Shown: positions 17,711 to 27,878, counted from the first letter of the stretch. The stretch is 64,000 nucleotides of DNA from Streptomyces sp. NBC_00250 (GCF_036192275.1 NZ_CP108088.1:3783501-3847500), one strand, 5' to 3'. Translations and numbers: made by a program. Notes: generated by a model not told the origin, from the sequence alone.

Positions 17711-18733
17711 ATGCACCCGACCACCGACAACCGCCCCGCACTGCTCCTGGCCATGGGCGAGGGCGTGGCCGAACGCCTCTTCACCCCCGCCCACCGCACC
17801 CGCCTCGCGTCCCTCACCCGCACGGACCCGCACCTGGTCGCCCACGACCTGACGTCCCGGGACCCACGGATCACCACCGCCCTCGCCGAGGCCGAGATCC
17901 TCCTCACCTGCTGGGGAGCGACCCCGCTCACCGCCGAGGTCCTCGACCGCGCACCGCGCCTGCGGGCCGTCGTCCACGCGGCCGGCTCGGTCAAACACCA
18001 CATCACCGAGGCCTGCTGGCACCGGGGCCTGCGCGTCACCTCGGCCGCCGCCGCCAACGCGCTGCCGGTCGCCGAGTACACGCTCGCCGCGATCCTCTTC
18101 GCGGGGAAACGGGTCCTCGGCTCGGCCCAGCGGTACGCCGAACTCCGCGCCGACCACGCCTGGCTCACCGAGTCCGCCACCTGGGGCAACTACCGCCGCA
18201 CGGTCGGCATCGTGGGCGCGTCCCGCATCGGCCGCAGGGTGATCGACCTCCTGCGCCCCTTCGACATCGAGATCCTCCTGTACGACCCGTACGTCGACGT
18301 CCCGCCCCCCGGCGTGGAACTGGTGACGGACCTCGACGAACTGTGCGCCCGCAGCACGGTCGTCTCGGTCCACGCCCCCCAGCTCCCGTCCACGTACCGC
18401 ATGATCGGCGCGCCCCAGCTGGCGGCGATGCCGGACGGGGCGACCCTGATCAACACCTCCCGAGGCTCCCTGATCGACGAACAGGCCCTCCTCCCCCACC
18501 TCCTGGCAGGCCGCCTCCACGCCACCCTGGACGTCACGGACCCGGAACTCCCACCGCCGGACTCCCCCCTCTACACCCTCCCGAACGTCCTGCTCACCCC
18601 GCACGTGGCGGGCTCCCTGGGCAACGAACTCCACCGGATGACGGACCAGGCGCTGGAGGAGGTCGCGCGGTACGTCCGGGGCGAACCCTTCGCGGAGGAG
18701 GTCAGGGCGTCAGACCTCCAGCGCTCGGCGTAG
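17711..18733 (+). CDS. D-isomer-specific 2-hydroxyacid dehydrogenase family protein
   Basis: 340 residues. The NAD-binding motif is TVGIVGASRIGRRVIDLL, with Ser in place of the second Gly of GxGxxG. The catalytic set is Arg in LINTSRGSLID, Glu in LDVTDPELPP and His in LTPHVAGS. This type often accompanies sugar ABC operons in actinomycetes and probably handles a sugar-acid or 2-keto acid intermediate; the substrate is not identified. It is the last gene of the operon, and its final 24 bases overlap the convergent STAND gene. Confidence 0.92.
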   Translation: MHPTTDNRPALLLAMGEGVAERLFTPAHRTRLASLTRTDPHLVAHDLTSRDPRITTALAEAEILLTCWGATPLTAEVLDRAPRLRAVVHAAGSVKHHITEACWHRGLRVTSAAAANALPVAEYTLAAILFAGKRVLGSAQRYAELRADHAWLTESATWGNYRRTVGIVGASRIGRRVIDLLRPFDIEILLYDPYVDVPPPGVELVTDLDELCARSTVVSVHAPQLPSTYRMIGAPQLAAMPDGATLINTSRGSLIDEQALLPHLLAGRLHATLDVTDPELPPPDSPLYTLPNVLLTPHVAGSLGNELHRMTDQALEEVARYVRGEPFAEEVRASDLQRSA

Positions 18734-21700
18734 GCGGTCGGCCTCGGCGAGGACGAGGGGAACCGCCTCGGGCGCGACGGCGAGCACGGCCGGCAGCACG
18801 GACCGCCAGCCCCCGAGCCGCAGCGCGAGGACGGCCCAGCGCCGGGCCAGGGCGGGGTCGGGTCCTGCACGGGCCAGCAGGGCGTACGCCTCGCCGCACT
18901 CGCGCCCGATGTGGTGCATCCCGCCGAGCAGCGCGGCGGCACGGTCGCACTGACCGGCTCGGACGAGTTCGGTGACCAGCTCGGCGAGTGCGTGCTTCAC
19001 CCAGCCCGTCCTGGACCGGAAGAAGTCGACCGCCTCGTCGTACGCACCGATGAGGACCAGCGCGAGCTCCGTGACAGCGGGCTGCCTCCGCCGCACCAGG
19101 GACTCGGCCCCCGAGCGGGCCCGGCGGGTCTCTCCGAGTCCGTAGTCGGCCCGTACGGCGTCGAGCGGCAGATACCCGTCCTCCGCCGCCACCCCGTGTA
19201 CGACCTCGAGCAAGCGCCGGGCGTCGTCGAGGCGGCCCTGGCGTACGCACTCCAGGGCCAACCCCGCGGACACCTCCTTGACGTGCGGCGGCCAGGACCA
19301 CTTCGCCGCCAGCTCCGACGCACGCTCCCAGGCGCCCGCCGCGGCGAAGATCACGGCCGCCTCGCCGAGGAGGTTCGGCGGCGCGTCCCGATGGCCGACC
19401 AGGCTCAGGGCACGGTCGAAATCCCCCGCGGCCGCATGGGCCGCGACGACCCGGGGCAGCAGGGTCCGGCGCTCGTGCTCGGTCCCTTCCCGGGCGCGGG
19501 CCTCCGCCCACTCCACCCGGCCCACCGCGAGCGCGGCGGAGACGACGCTCTCGGAGTCCAGGCCCGGCTCGTCCTCCACGGCCCGGAAGAGGTCCGCCGC
19601 CTCGTCGCGCCGACCGGCCTCCCCGAGGGCCCGGACGAGCGCTGCCAGATCCCCGGCGAGGGCCTCACGGGGAAGGACCCGGCTCCGCTCCTCCTCGGCG
19701 GTGAGCAGACTCCGGGCCTCCACGGCACGACCGGCGCCGTACAGCGCCTCCGCGAACACGGCGCGAGCCTCCGTGTTCCCCTCGATCCCGTCGACCAGCG
19801 CGCGGGCACGGTCGGACGCGCCCTCGGTGACCAGTCGGCGCAGGAAGACGCCGAGCACCTGGAGTCGCTCGGAGCTTTCGCCCACCCTTCTCCACCACGC
19901 GCCCGGGTTCTCCACGAGCCTTCCGCAGAGCGTGGCGACCGTGTCCAGGTCTCCGCGCGCCAGCAGGGCCGACACGATGGCCGGCCAAGGATCGTTCCAG
20001 GGCATCTCCTCCCTCGGGGCGACGGCCATGGCCTGCTCGACGGCGCCGGTCAGAGCCAGTTCGCGAGCGGCATGCGCGCGTACGAGGATCCACTCGGTGC
20101 CTTCCATGGTCCCGGCGACGTCCCAGGCCTCGTCCCACCAGCCGTTCCTGAAGAGCGCGGAGGCGAACCCGGCGGCTCCCTCGTCTCCGCTGTCCGCACG
20201 CGCCGCCGCGACCTCCCCCGCGGCGACGAGTTCATCGACCAGGGACACCCTCAGGGCAGACTCCCGGGGCCCCAGGCTCAGCCGGTCCAGCATCGCCGCT
20301 TTCAGCGCGGCGTCCGCCGCGCCGGGATGCCCGGCCGCTCGCAGCGCGACCGACGCCCGGAGCAGCACCGCCGCACGCCCGCCGGGTGCCTGCTCCGGCC
20401 GGTACGCCTCCCGTTCCGCCTCGGTGACACGGCCCGCGTCGATCAGCGCCTCGACTATGCCGGCCCTGGTCCGGGCCCCGCTGCCGTCGTCCGGCTCGTC
20501 CCGCCCCACTCTGACGGCCTGCTCGTACCGTCCCGCGGAGAGCAGGCCGTCCAGCAGCGCACGACGGGGCCCGCGGGCTTCGTAGGAGCCGATCGTCGTC
20601 AGCCGCCGCTCGGCACGGTCGTACGCGCCGAGCCGGACGAGCAGCCGGGTGACCGCGGCGGCCGCCAGGTCGTACGAGTGAAAAGGACGGGTCGACAGGG
20701 CCTCCGTCAGCTCCTCGGCCTCGTCGACGAGCTCCATGGCCCGCTCCCGCGTCCCCCCGTCCAGCAGCTTGCCCGCCACCGTGCAGAGTCCCGCGACGGC
20801 GGCCACTCCCTCCATGCTCCGCGCGAGCGCCACGGCACGGTCCGGCATGCCCACGGCCGCCCAGCCGCTCAGCAACGCGAGGGGCACGCTTCCACTGACC
20901 CGGTCCAGCCTCGACCTGCGCATCGCCAGCCTCAGCGCCGCCGCCACCGAGCCTTCGCGCTCCGCCGCGCCCAGGACCACGTCCGCCGCCGCCCCGATCT
21001 CCGCCAGCGCCGCCGCGTCGCCCCCTGTCACGGCGAGGAGCCGGGCGTGCCGCCGCCCGTCCCCCACGCATCGCACCAGCCGCTCGACGTCCCCCTCCGC
21101 CCGCAGCATCGGCACGTACCCGTGCAGCAGGTAGTCCGGGGTCCCCTCCGGCCAGCCCCGTTCCCGCCAGTGGTCCGCCCACGCGTGCAGCACCGCCCGC
21201 CACCGGGCGAGTTCCCGCTCCCCCAGCATCTCCCGCGCTCCGGTGGCCAGTTCCTCGTGCGCGAGCAGGTACGTTTCGCCCCGGACCGCGAAGGTCCGCC
21301 CCGGGCCCGTCCGCAGCACGTCCCGCACCCGGTACGGCACTCCCTCCGTCAGCTCCGCGAGGTCGTCCGCCGTGAGGCCGCCCCCCGCCGCCGTGAGCAG
21401 GGCGAGCAGGTCGTACGGGAGACCGCCCGCCTCCAGGAGACGCTTCAGCTCGCGTTCCGCGTCCGTGCGGATCGCGTGGGCCCTCGGGGACGGTGTCAGG
21501 GTGCGGACGACCGCGGACCTGAGCGGATGGTCCTCGGGGACGTCGGCCGGGAGCGGCGGGTTCGGGCGGCCCGCGACGATCACCCGGAGGTCGTACGGCA
21601 GCAGGCTCGCGATCGAGTGGGCGTCCGCTCCCGTCGTCACACCCCGGTCCTCGTCCAGCCCGTCCACGAGGAGGACCAGTCGCTCGCCGCGCGCCGCGCA

Positions 21701-22174
21701 GGCCTCGGCGGCGGAGGCGTACAGGCGCAGGAGGTGGGCCTCCCTGGTCGCGGCCGTCAACAGGGCCGGCAGGCCCTCGCCCGCCAGTTCCGCGAGTTGT
21801 TCCAGGACCACGTCCGTGTACGCGGCGACGTCGTTGTGGGCGCCGAGTCGGGCGGTGACGAAGAAGGGGACGATCCGTACGCCCGGCGGCGGGTCGAGGG
21901 CGAACCACGCCATCAGCGCCGTCTTCCCCGCCCACGCGCCCGCGCGCCAATGCGCGTACGCCGGCCCCGAGTCGGCGCGGCAGAACTCGGCCAGCTCGGC
22001 CAACTCCTCCTCCCGGCCGACGAGTTCCGGCGGGGCGATCCGGCGGACCTGCTCCCGGTAGGCCGAGCGGACCGCCTCCCCGGCCCCGACCGTGATCCGG
22101 TTGTGGCTGCCGACCACCACGGTTCCCTCGCCGTTGTCGACCGTGACCGACCGTGCTCCCCCTGCCCGCTCCAT
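18710..22174 (-). CDS. Large STAND-type ATPase with C-terminal helical (TPR-like) repeats
   Basis: 1,154 residues. N-terminal 45 residues of uncertain role (VTVDNGEGTVVVGSHNRITV) are followed by a VGREEEL box (52-58). The Walker A is AGAWAGKT (78-85, an AxxxxGKT form) and the Walker B is [11 protein letters not shown] (166-176). A sensor-like Arg203 lies in VIVAGRPNPP. Winged-helix-like sequence continues to about 330. Residues 330-1150 are Ala/Leu/Arg-rich repeats of about 33 residues, recalling TPR or PPR-type solenoids. This layout is that of STAND (NACHT/AP-ATPase) switches, in which the repeats sense a ligand. No effector domain is obvious at the N-terminus. It could be regulatory or defensive. 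A TAGGTT six bases before the ATG suggests leaderless transcription. Confidence 0.82.
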   Translation of the reverse strand: MERAGGARSVTVDNGEGTVVVGSHNRITVGAGEAVRSAYREQVRRIAPPELVGREEELAELAEFCRADSGPAYAHWRAGAWAGKTALMAWFALDPPPGVRIVPFFVTARLGAHNDVAAYTDVVLEQLAELAGEGLPALLTAATREAHLLRLYASAAEACAARGERLVLLVDGLDEDRGVTTGADAHSIASLLPYDLRVIVAGRPNPPLPADVPEDHPLRSAVVRTLTPSPRAHAIRTDAERELKRLLEAGGLPYDLLALLTAAGGGLTADDLAELTEGVPYRVRDVLRTGPGRTFAVRGETYLLAHEELATGAREMLGERELARWRAVLHAWADHWRERGWPEGTPDYLLHGYVPMLRAEGDVERLVRCVGDGRRHARLLAVTGGDAAALAEIGAAADVVLGAAEREGSVAAALRLAMRRSRLDRVSGSVPLALLSGWAAVGMPDRAVALARSMEGVAAVAGLCTVAGKLLDGGTRERAMELVDEAEELTEALSTRPFHSYDLAAAAVTRLLVRLGAYDRAERRLTTIGSYEARGPRRALLDGLLSAGRYEQAVRVGRDEPDDGSGARTRAGIVEALIDAGRVTEAEREAYRPEQAPGGRAAVLLRASVALRAAGHPGAADAALKAAMLDRLSLGPRESALRVSLVDELVAAGEVAAARADSGDEGAAGFASALFRNGWWDEAWDVAGTMEGTEWILVRAHAARELALTGAVEQAMAVAPREEMPWNDPWPAIVSALLARGDLDTVATLCGRLVENPGAWWRRVGESSERLQVLGVFLRRLVTEGASDRARALVDGIEGNTEARAVFAEALYGAGRAVEARSLLTAEEERSRVLPREALAGDLAALVRALGEAGRRDEAADLFRAVEDEPGLDSESVVSAALAVGRVEWAEARAREGTEHERRTLLPRVVAAHAAAGDFDRALSLVGHRDAPPNLLGEAAVIFAAAGAWERASELAAKWSWPPHVKEVSAGLALECVRQGRLDDARRLLEVVHGVAAEDGYLPLDAVRADYGLGETRRARSGAESLVRRRQPAVTELALVLIGAYDEAVDFFRSRTGWVKHALAELVTELVRAGQCDRAAALLGGMHHIGRECGEAYALLARAGPDPALARRWAVLALRLGGWRSVLPAVLAVAPEAVPLVLAEADRLRRALEV

Positions 22175-22226
22175 GCGTCCAACCTAGACTGGAGGGGTCC
22201 CACCTGGGTCGGGATCGGGAGGCGTC

Positions 22227-22925
22227 ATGACGTTCACGCAGATCATCGACTTCAAGACCAGCCGGGTCGACGACATGAACCGGCTCATGGACCGGTGGAT
22301 CGAGCAGACCAAGGGCAAGCGGACCGCCACCCACAGCGTCCTCGGCAGAGACCGGGCCGATTCCACGCATCTCGTGGAGATCATCGAGTTCCCGTCGTAC
22401 GACGTGGCCATGCGGAACTCGCAGCTTCCCGAGACCGATCGGATCTTCCGGGAGATGGTCGCGCTCTGTGACGAGATGCCGACCTTCACCGACCTGGACG
22501 TGGTCCGGGACGAGGCCCTGTACAAGAACAACGCCCGGCGTTTCCTGGAGATGATCGCGACCGAGCCGGAGCTCGCGCTGCTCGACGAGCTGCTCGCCGA
22601 GGGGTGCCACTTCCGCAATCCGGCCAACGCCCAGGACACCATCGGCATGGACGCGTTCCGGCGCGAGGTGGAGATGTGGCGGGGCGGCTTCGACTTCGCC
22701 TTCACCGTGGACGACCAGATCGCCGAGGGCGACCGGGTCTGCACCCGCTGGACGTGGAAGGCCACCCACAACGGCGACTTCATGGGGCTCCAGCCCACCG
22801 GTATGGACGTGACCATGACCGGGGTGATCATCCACCGCTTCCGGGACGACGGGAAGATCGTCGAGGCGTGGTGGCATTACGACATGCTCGGGCTGATGGC
22901 GCAGCTCGGCGCCGTGGAGGGATAG
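22227..22925 (+). CDS. SnoaL-like (NTF2-fold) ester cyclase family protein
   Basis: 232 residues in two domains. Residues 1-95 resemble a dimeric alpha/beta-barrel (TFTQIIDFKTSRVDDMNRLM). Residues 100-230 form a SnoaL/NTF2-like fold with YKNNARRFLEMI, DDQIAEGDRVCTRWTWKATH and the C-terminal GKIVEAWWHYDMLGLMAQLG typical of ester cyclase proteins. No polyketide cluster is nearby, so a polyketide cyclase role is not implied. It is divergent from the STAND gene, with a TAGACT hexamer at 22195-22200, and ends at a strong terminator. Confidence 0.88.
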   Translation: MTFTQIIDFKTSRVDDMNRLMDRWIEQTKGKRTATHSVLGRDRADSTHLVEIIEFPSYDVAMRNSQLPETDRIFREMVALCDEMPTFTDLDVVRDEALYKNNARRFLEMIATEPELALLDELLAEGCHFRNPANAQDTIGMDAFRREVEMWRGGFDFAFTVDDQIAEGDRVCTRWTWKATHNGDFMGLQPTGMDVTMTGVIIHRFRDDGKIVEAWWHYDMLGLMAQLGAVEG

Positions 22926-22938
22926 CGGGAGAAACGCC

Positions 22939-22975
22939 GAGGCCCGGTGCCCCCGCGACGGGGGCACCGGGCCTC
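22939..22975. terminator. Bidirectional terminator between SnoaL-like gene and groEL
   Basis: A perfect 16-bp stem, GAGGCCCGGTGCCCCC (22939-22954) with its complement at 22960-22975 and a GCGAC loop, between convergent genes. Confidence 0.88.
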
Positions 22976-22996
22976 AGTGATCAGTTACGACACGCG

Positions 22997-24634
<1,638 letters not shown>

Positions 24635-24758
24635 TCAGCCCTCTCGGAATCGGGGTGGAACGAACCGCGCCCCGGGGCGCCTGGAAGGGGCCTCGGGGCG
24701 CAGCTCTGAGCATCTGCTTCAGTGCTCGGTACTTCAGGTACTTCGGTACGTCGGTGAA

Positions 24759-25067
24759 TTACTTCTCGACGATCGCGAGCACGTCGCGAGCCGAGAGGAC
24801 GAGGTACTCCTCGCCGTTGTACTTCACCTCGGTGCCGCCGTACTTGCTGTACAGCACGATGTCGCCGGTCTTGACGTCGAGCGGCAGACGCTCGCCGTTC
24901 TCGAAGCGGCCCGGGCCCACGGCCAGGACGACGCCCTCCTGGGGCTTCTCCTTGGCGGTGTCCGGAATGACCAGGCCAGAGGCGGTGGTCTGCTCGGCGT
25001 CGAGCGGCTGGACCACAATGCGGTCCTCGAGCGGCTTGATGGCAACCTTGGAGCTGGTGGTCGTCAC
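24759..25067 (-). CDS. groES: Co-chaperonin GroES
   Basis: 102 residues, heptameric lid of GroEL. Conserved [11 protein letters not shown] (9-19), mobile-loop region around [20 protein letters not shown] and [20 protein letters not shown] are present. The GTG start at 25067 has GGAGG about seven bases upstream. First gene of the groES-groEL1 operon; the promoter and two CIRCE elements lie 98-171 bases upstream. Confidence 0.97.
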   Translation of the reverse strand: MTTTSSKVAIKPLEDRIVVQPLDAEQTTASGLVIPDTAKEKPQEGVVLAVGPGRFENGERLPLDVKTGDIVLYSKYGGTEVKYNGEEYLVLSARDVLAIVEK

Positions 25068-25164
25068 GATCCGACCTCCCCCTTCGGAGATCTCGGGGTT
25101 AACTGTCTGAGGTGGCGACCAGGTGGATCCGTCGTCGCGGGTGCCGGACCTGCCCGTCGCTCTG

Positions 25165-25191
25165 TTGGCACTCTCCAGTGGTGAGTGCCAG
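25165..25191 (-). promoter_or_regulatory. CIRCE operator (downstream copy)
   Basis: TTGGCACTC (25165-25173), nine bases, GAGTGCCAG (25183-25191). It matches the HrcA operator TTAGCACTC-N9-GAGTGCTAA with a few changes and lies in the groES leader, downstream of the -10. Confidence 0.85.
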
Positions 25192-25196
25192 AGCCG

Positions 25197-25226
25197 AGAC
25201 TATGACCGCGATTAGCACTCGGTCAA
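25197..25226 (-). promoter_or_regulatory. groES-groEL1 promoter
   Basis: On the minus strand, -35 TTGACC (25226-25221) and -10 TAGTCT (25202-25197) have an 18-base spacer, a near-consensus vegetative promoter. The -35 lies inside the upstream CIRCE, so bound HrcA would block RNA polymerase. Confidence 0.8.
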
Positions 25227-25238
25227 GCGGAGTGCCAA
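25212..25238 (-). promoter_or_regulatory. CIRCE operator (upstream copy)
   Basis: TTAGCACTC (25212-25220), nine bases, GAGTGCCAA (25230-25238): 17 of 18 arm positions match the HrcA/CIRCE consensus. It overlaps the -35 of the groES promoter. Confidence 0.93.
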
Positions 25239-25278
25239 TTCCTCACTCGTGGCGGTGTCCTCGCGGCGCGGAGGGGCC

Positions 25279-25551
25279 TCAGTGACCCCGGCCGCCCGGC
25301 ACCGGCGGCAGCTCCGTCGACGCGTGGTCGGCCGCCGGCGCCGGCTTCGCGTCGCGGGGGCCGACGCGTTCCACCGCCTTCCGGCCGAGCCGCTCGATCG
25401 AGTCCACGGTCGAGGCGCAGCCGGTGAGACCCAGCACGAGCACCGCGGCCAGCAGCGCCGGCACCCGCCGCCCGGTCGCGGAGGACCCCTGCCGTCCGGT
25501 CGCGGATGCCCCCCGTCGTCCGGTCACGCGTGGTCCCCGTCGTCCGGTCAC
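25279..25551 (-). CDS. Small lipoprotein with TGRR-repeat N-terminus
   Basis: 90 residues, function unknown. The GTG start at 25551 overlaps the TGA stop of the deacetylase upstream, indicating translational coupling. The first 30 residues are four copies of a TGRRG-like unit encoded by a 24-base tandem DNA repeat, giving an unusually long basic n-region. A hydrophobic segment VPALLAAVLVLGLTGC follows, with a lipobox ending at Cys45. The mature part is only about 45 residues. A later in-frame GTG (nine codons in) would give a shorter n-region. It may assist the deacetylase at the cell surface. Confidence 0.7.
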   Translation of the reverse strand: MTGRRGPRVTGRRGASATGRQGSSATGRRVPALLAAVLVLGLTGCASTVDSIERLGRKAVERVGPRDAKPAPAADHASTELPPVPGGRGH

Positions 25552-25554
25552 ACG
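25483..25554. repeat. 24-bp tandem repeat in the small lipoprotein gene
   Basis: About three degenerate copies of a unit close to CGTCGTCCGGTCACGCGTGG, encoding the repeated TGRRG motif. Copy number could vary between strains by slippage. Confidence 0.6.
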
Positions 25555-26480
25555 TAGTCCTCGAGCTTCGCGACCGCGTACCCCTTGGCCGTGATCACGT
25601 TCATCACCCGGCGGATCATGTCGGGCATGGAGCCCTTCCAGTCCTGCTTGCCCCGGAAGTGGGTGAGGACGATGTCGCCGGGGTGCAGGTCCCGGTCCCA
25701 CTCGCGCCACTCCATGTGGTCGGGGAACGCCTCGGAGGCCCACAGCGGGACGGCCTCGACCCCGCAGGACTTGGCGGCGCGCAGGGTGTCCTCGTTGTAG
25801 TTGCCGTACGGCGGGCGGAAGAGCGGGGGCCGCTTGCCGAATCGTTTCTCGATGACGTCCTGCATGCCGCAGATCTCGCGCTTCTGCTGCTTGTACGAGA
25901 GTCCGGGCAGGTAGCGGTGGTTGAGGGTGTGGTTGTGGAGGGAGACCCCGGACTCCTGCGACTTCTGCATCCGGGCGAAGTAGCCGTAGTCGTCCTTGAC
26001 GACGTAGTCGCTGAGGAAGGCGCTGTAGGGGATCCGCAGTTCGTTCATCATCCGCAGCAGCGCCGGGTCCTTCTCCGCGCCGTCGTCGATCGTCAGGAAG
26101 ACGACCTTCTGCTTGGTCGGCACGGTGGTGAAGACGGGCGGGAGTCCTTCGCCGTCCGTCTCGAAGCCCTTGCGGGTGGTGATCTTCGGCTTGACGGCGG
26201 GCGGGGCGGGCGCTTCGAGCGGGGGCTTGGCGAGGCCCCACTTCTTGGCGGCGAGCACGCGGGCGGTCCGCCGCTTGTGGACCTTCTCGACGTACGCGTC
26301 GAGCGCGCGGGCCGCACTCTGGCCCTGCACCTGCCTCTGGGCCTGCTGCCCGGCGGCGGGGGCGGGCGCGCCGCGGTCCGGCTCGGCGCCGTCGGAGCAG
26401 GCCGTGGCGGCGGAGGCGAGAGCGGCGACGACGAGCACCGCCCCGAGCGCCCGAGTGGAACCGTGCACACCTTTTGCCAT
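25548..26480 (-). CDS. Polysaccharide deacetylase (NodB family) lipoprotein, paralogue 1
   Basis: 310 residues. The lipoprotein signal (LASAATAC, Cys28) is followed by a Pro/Ala/Gln-rich linker and a NodB domain. Metal and catalytic motifs are TIDDGAEKD, HNHTLNH, RPPYGNYNE and LHPGDIVLTHF. It probably removes acetyl groups from an N-acetylated surface glycan such as peptidoglycan. The stop overlaps the small lipoprotein start downstream. It resembles the deacetylase at 30336 over the whole catalytic domain, sharing the unusual spacer WGL...P-APPA-KP. Confidence 0.93.
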   Translation of the reverse strand: MAKGVHGSTRALGAVLVVAALASAATACSDGAEPDRGAPAPAAGQQAQRQVQGQSAARALDAYVEKVHKRRTARVLAAKKWGLAKPPLEAPAPPAVKPKITTRKGFETDGEGLPPVFTTVPTKQKVVFLTIDDGAEKDPALLRMMNELRIPYSAFLSDYVVKDDYGYFARMQKSQESGVSLHNHTLNHRYLPGLSYKQQKREICGMQDVIEKRFGKRPPLFRPPYGNYNEDTLRAAKSCGVEAVPLWASEAFPDHMEWREWDRDLHPGDIVLTHFRGKQDWKGSMPDMIRRVMNVITAKGYAVAKLEDYV

Positions 26481-26609
26481 CGTTTATTCCTTTTGTCGTA
26501 CGAGTCGTATGGCGCCGCATCCTGTCAGCGCGGGAGCCCCTCGCGGGGTACGACACCGCCGTACGTGCCCTCGGTCCCCCGGCCGGCCCACAGCATCACA
26601 GGGCCCACA

Positions 26610-27797
26610 ATGGGACGGGTGACCGACCTCGCCTCCTTCGCCCCTCTGCTCGGCCCCGAGGGCCAGACGCTCCTCACCGCCCTGCGCGACTACGACCCCG
26701 CCCAGGAGCTGGCGGTCGCCTCCCGGCTGCGCCGTGACCACCCCGCCGAGCTGGTCACGGCGGCCATCGGGCAGGCGCGGCTGCGGCAGCGGGCGGTGGC
26801 GAAGTTCGGCGCGGAGGACGCGTACCGGATGTACTTCACCCCGAACGGCGTCGAGCAGTCGACGCGCGCCTCGGTCGGCACCTACCGGGCGGCCCGCATG
26901 AAGGCGCTCGGGGTACGGAGCGTCGCGGACCTCTGCTCCGGGATCGGCGGCGACGCGATCGCGCTCGCCCGTGCCGGGATCTCCGTGCTCGCCGTCGACC
27001 GCGACCCGCTCACCGCCGAGGTGGCCCGCGCCAACGCCGAGGCCCTCGGCCTCGCGGAGCTGATCGAGGTGCGGTGCGCGGACGTCACCGACATCGACAC
27101 CGCCCCGTACGACGCGGTCTTCGTCGACCCGGCGCGGCGCGGCGGCCGGGGCCGGATCTTCGACCCGGAGGCGTACTCCCCGCCGCTCTCCTGGGCGGTC
27201 GAGGCGGCCCGCAGGGCCCCGCACGCGGCGCTCAAGGTGGCCCCGGGCATCCCGCACGAGGCGGTTCCCGACGAGGCCGAGGCCGAGTGGATCTCGGACG
27301 GCGGGGACGTCAAGGAGGCCGTCCTCTGGTTCGGTACGGAACCGGGCGCCCGCCGGGCCACCCTGCTGCCCTCGGGCGCGGGCCTCACCGGCCGCGGCCT
27401 CCCCGACCCGGCGGTCCGCCCGGTCGGCCGCTACCTCTACGAGCCGGACGGCGCCGTCATCCGCGCCCACCTGGTCGCCGAGGTGGCGGAGGACCTGGCC
27501 GGTGGCCTGATCGACGAGACGATCGCGTACATCACGGCGGACGCGCTCGTCCCGACCCCGTACGCCGCCGCGTACGAGATCACCGACGAACTCCCCTTCA
27601 ACCTGAAGAAGCTGAAGGCCCTGCTGCGGGAGCGCGAGGTCGGCACCCTGACGGTGAAGAAGCGCGGCTCCGCGGTCGAGCCCGAGGAGATCCGCCGCAA
27701 GGTGAAGCCGAAGGGCCCCCACTCGGCGACGGTCCTGCTCACCCGGGTGGCGGGAGCGCCGACGATGCTGATCGGGAGGCCGGCGGGGGGTCGGTGA
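26610..27797 (+). CDS. Class I SAM-dependent methyltransferase with THUMP-like C-terminal domain
   Basis: 395 residues. The SAM-binding motif is VADLCSGIGGDAIALARAG (about 108-126), followed by AVDRDPLTAEVARANA and the DPAR-type motif FVDPARRGGRGRIFDP. The C-terminal 90 residues (LPFNLKKLKALLREREVGTL, VKKRGSAVEPEEIRRK) form the THUMP-like domain of this family. It probably modifies RNA, but the target is not established. The ATG at 26610 is chosen because homology begins at TDLASFAPLL; an adjacent GTG is also possible. Divergent from the deacetylase. Confidence 0.9.
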   Translation: MGRVTDLASFAPLLGPEGQTLLTALRDYDPAQELAVASRLRRDHPAELVTAAIGQARLRQRAVAKFGAEDAYRMYFTPNGVEQSTRASVGTYRAARMKALGVRSVADLCSGIGGDAIALARAGISVLAVDRDPLTAEVARANAEALGLAELIEVRCADVTDIDTAPYDAVFVDPARRGGRGRIFDPEAYSPPLSWAVEAARRAPHAALKVAPGIPHEAVPDEAEAEWISDGGDVKEAVLWFGTEPGARRATLLPSGAGLTGRGLPDPAVRPVGRYLYEPDGAVIRAHLVAEVAEDLAGGLIDETIAYITADALVPTPYAAAYEITDELPFNLKKLKALLREREVGTLTVKKRGSAVEPEEIRRKVKPKGPHSATVLLTRVAGAPTMLIGRPAGGR

Positions 27798-27799
27798 AC

Positions 27800-27868
27800 C
27801 GGCGGAGGCGGCGGTGAGCCGCGGAGGCGGTGAGCCGCGGAGGCGGTGAGGCGGCGGTGAGCCGGTGG
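27800..27868. repeat. GC-rich tandem repeats after the methyltransferase gene
   Basis: Degenerate copies of a 16-base unit CGGTGAGCCGCGGAGG, two of them perfect and adjacent, in the short gap between two convergent genes. Probably slippage-derived; no function visible. Confidence 0.6.
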
Positions 27869-27878
27869 ACCCCGCCGC

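Noticed and set aside
18911..22471. 1,186-codon open frame on the plus strand opposite the STAND gene
   Set aside because: Codon-position bias is that of an antisense shadow, the product is low-complexity (Arg/Gly/Pro/Asp), and the minus-strand frame has real motifs.
8853..22925. Mobile element or genomic island with integrase and att sites
   Set aside because: No integrase, transposase, tRNA gene or flanking direct repeats were seen; the accessory genes have the same codon bias as their surroundings.
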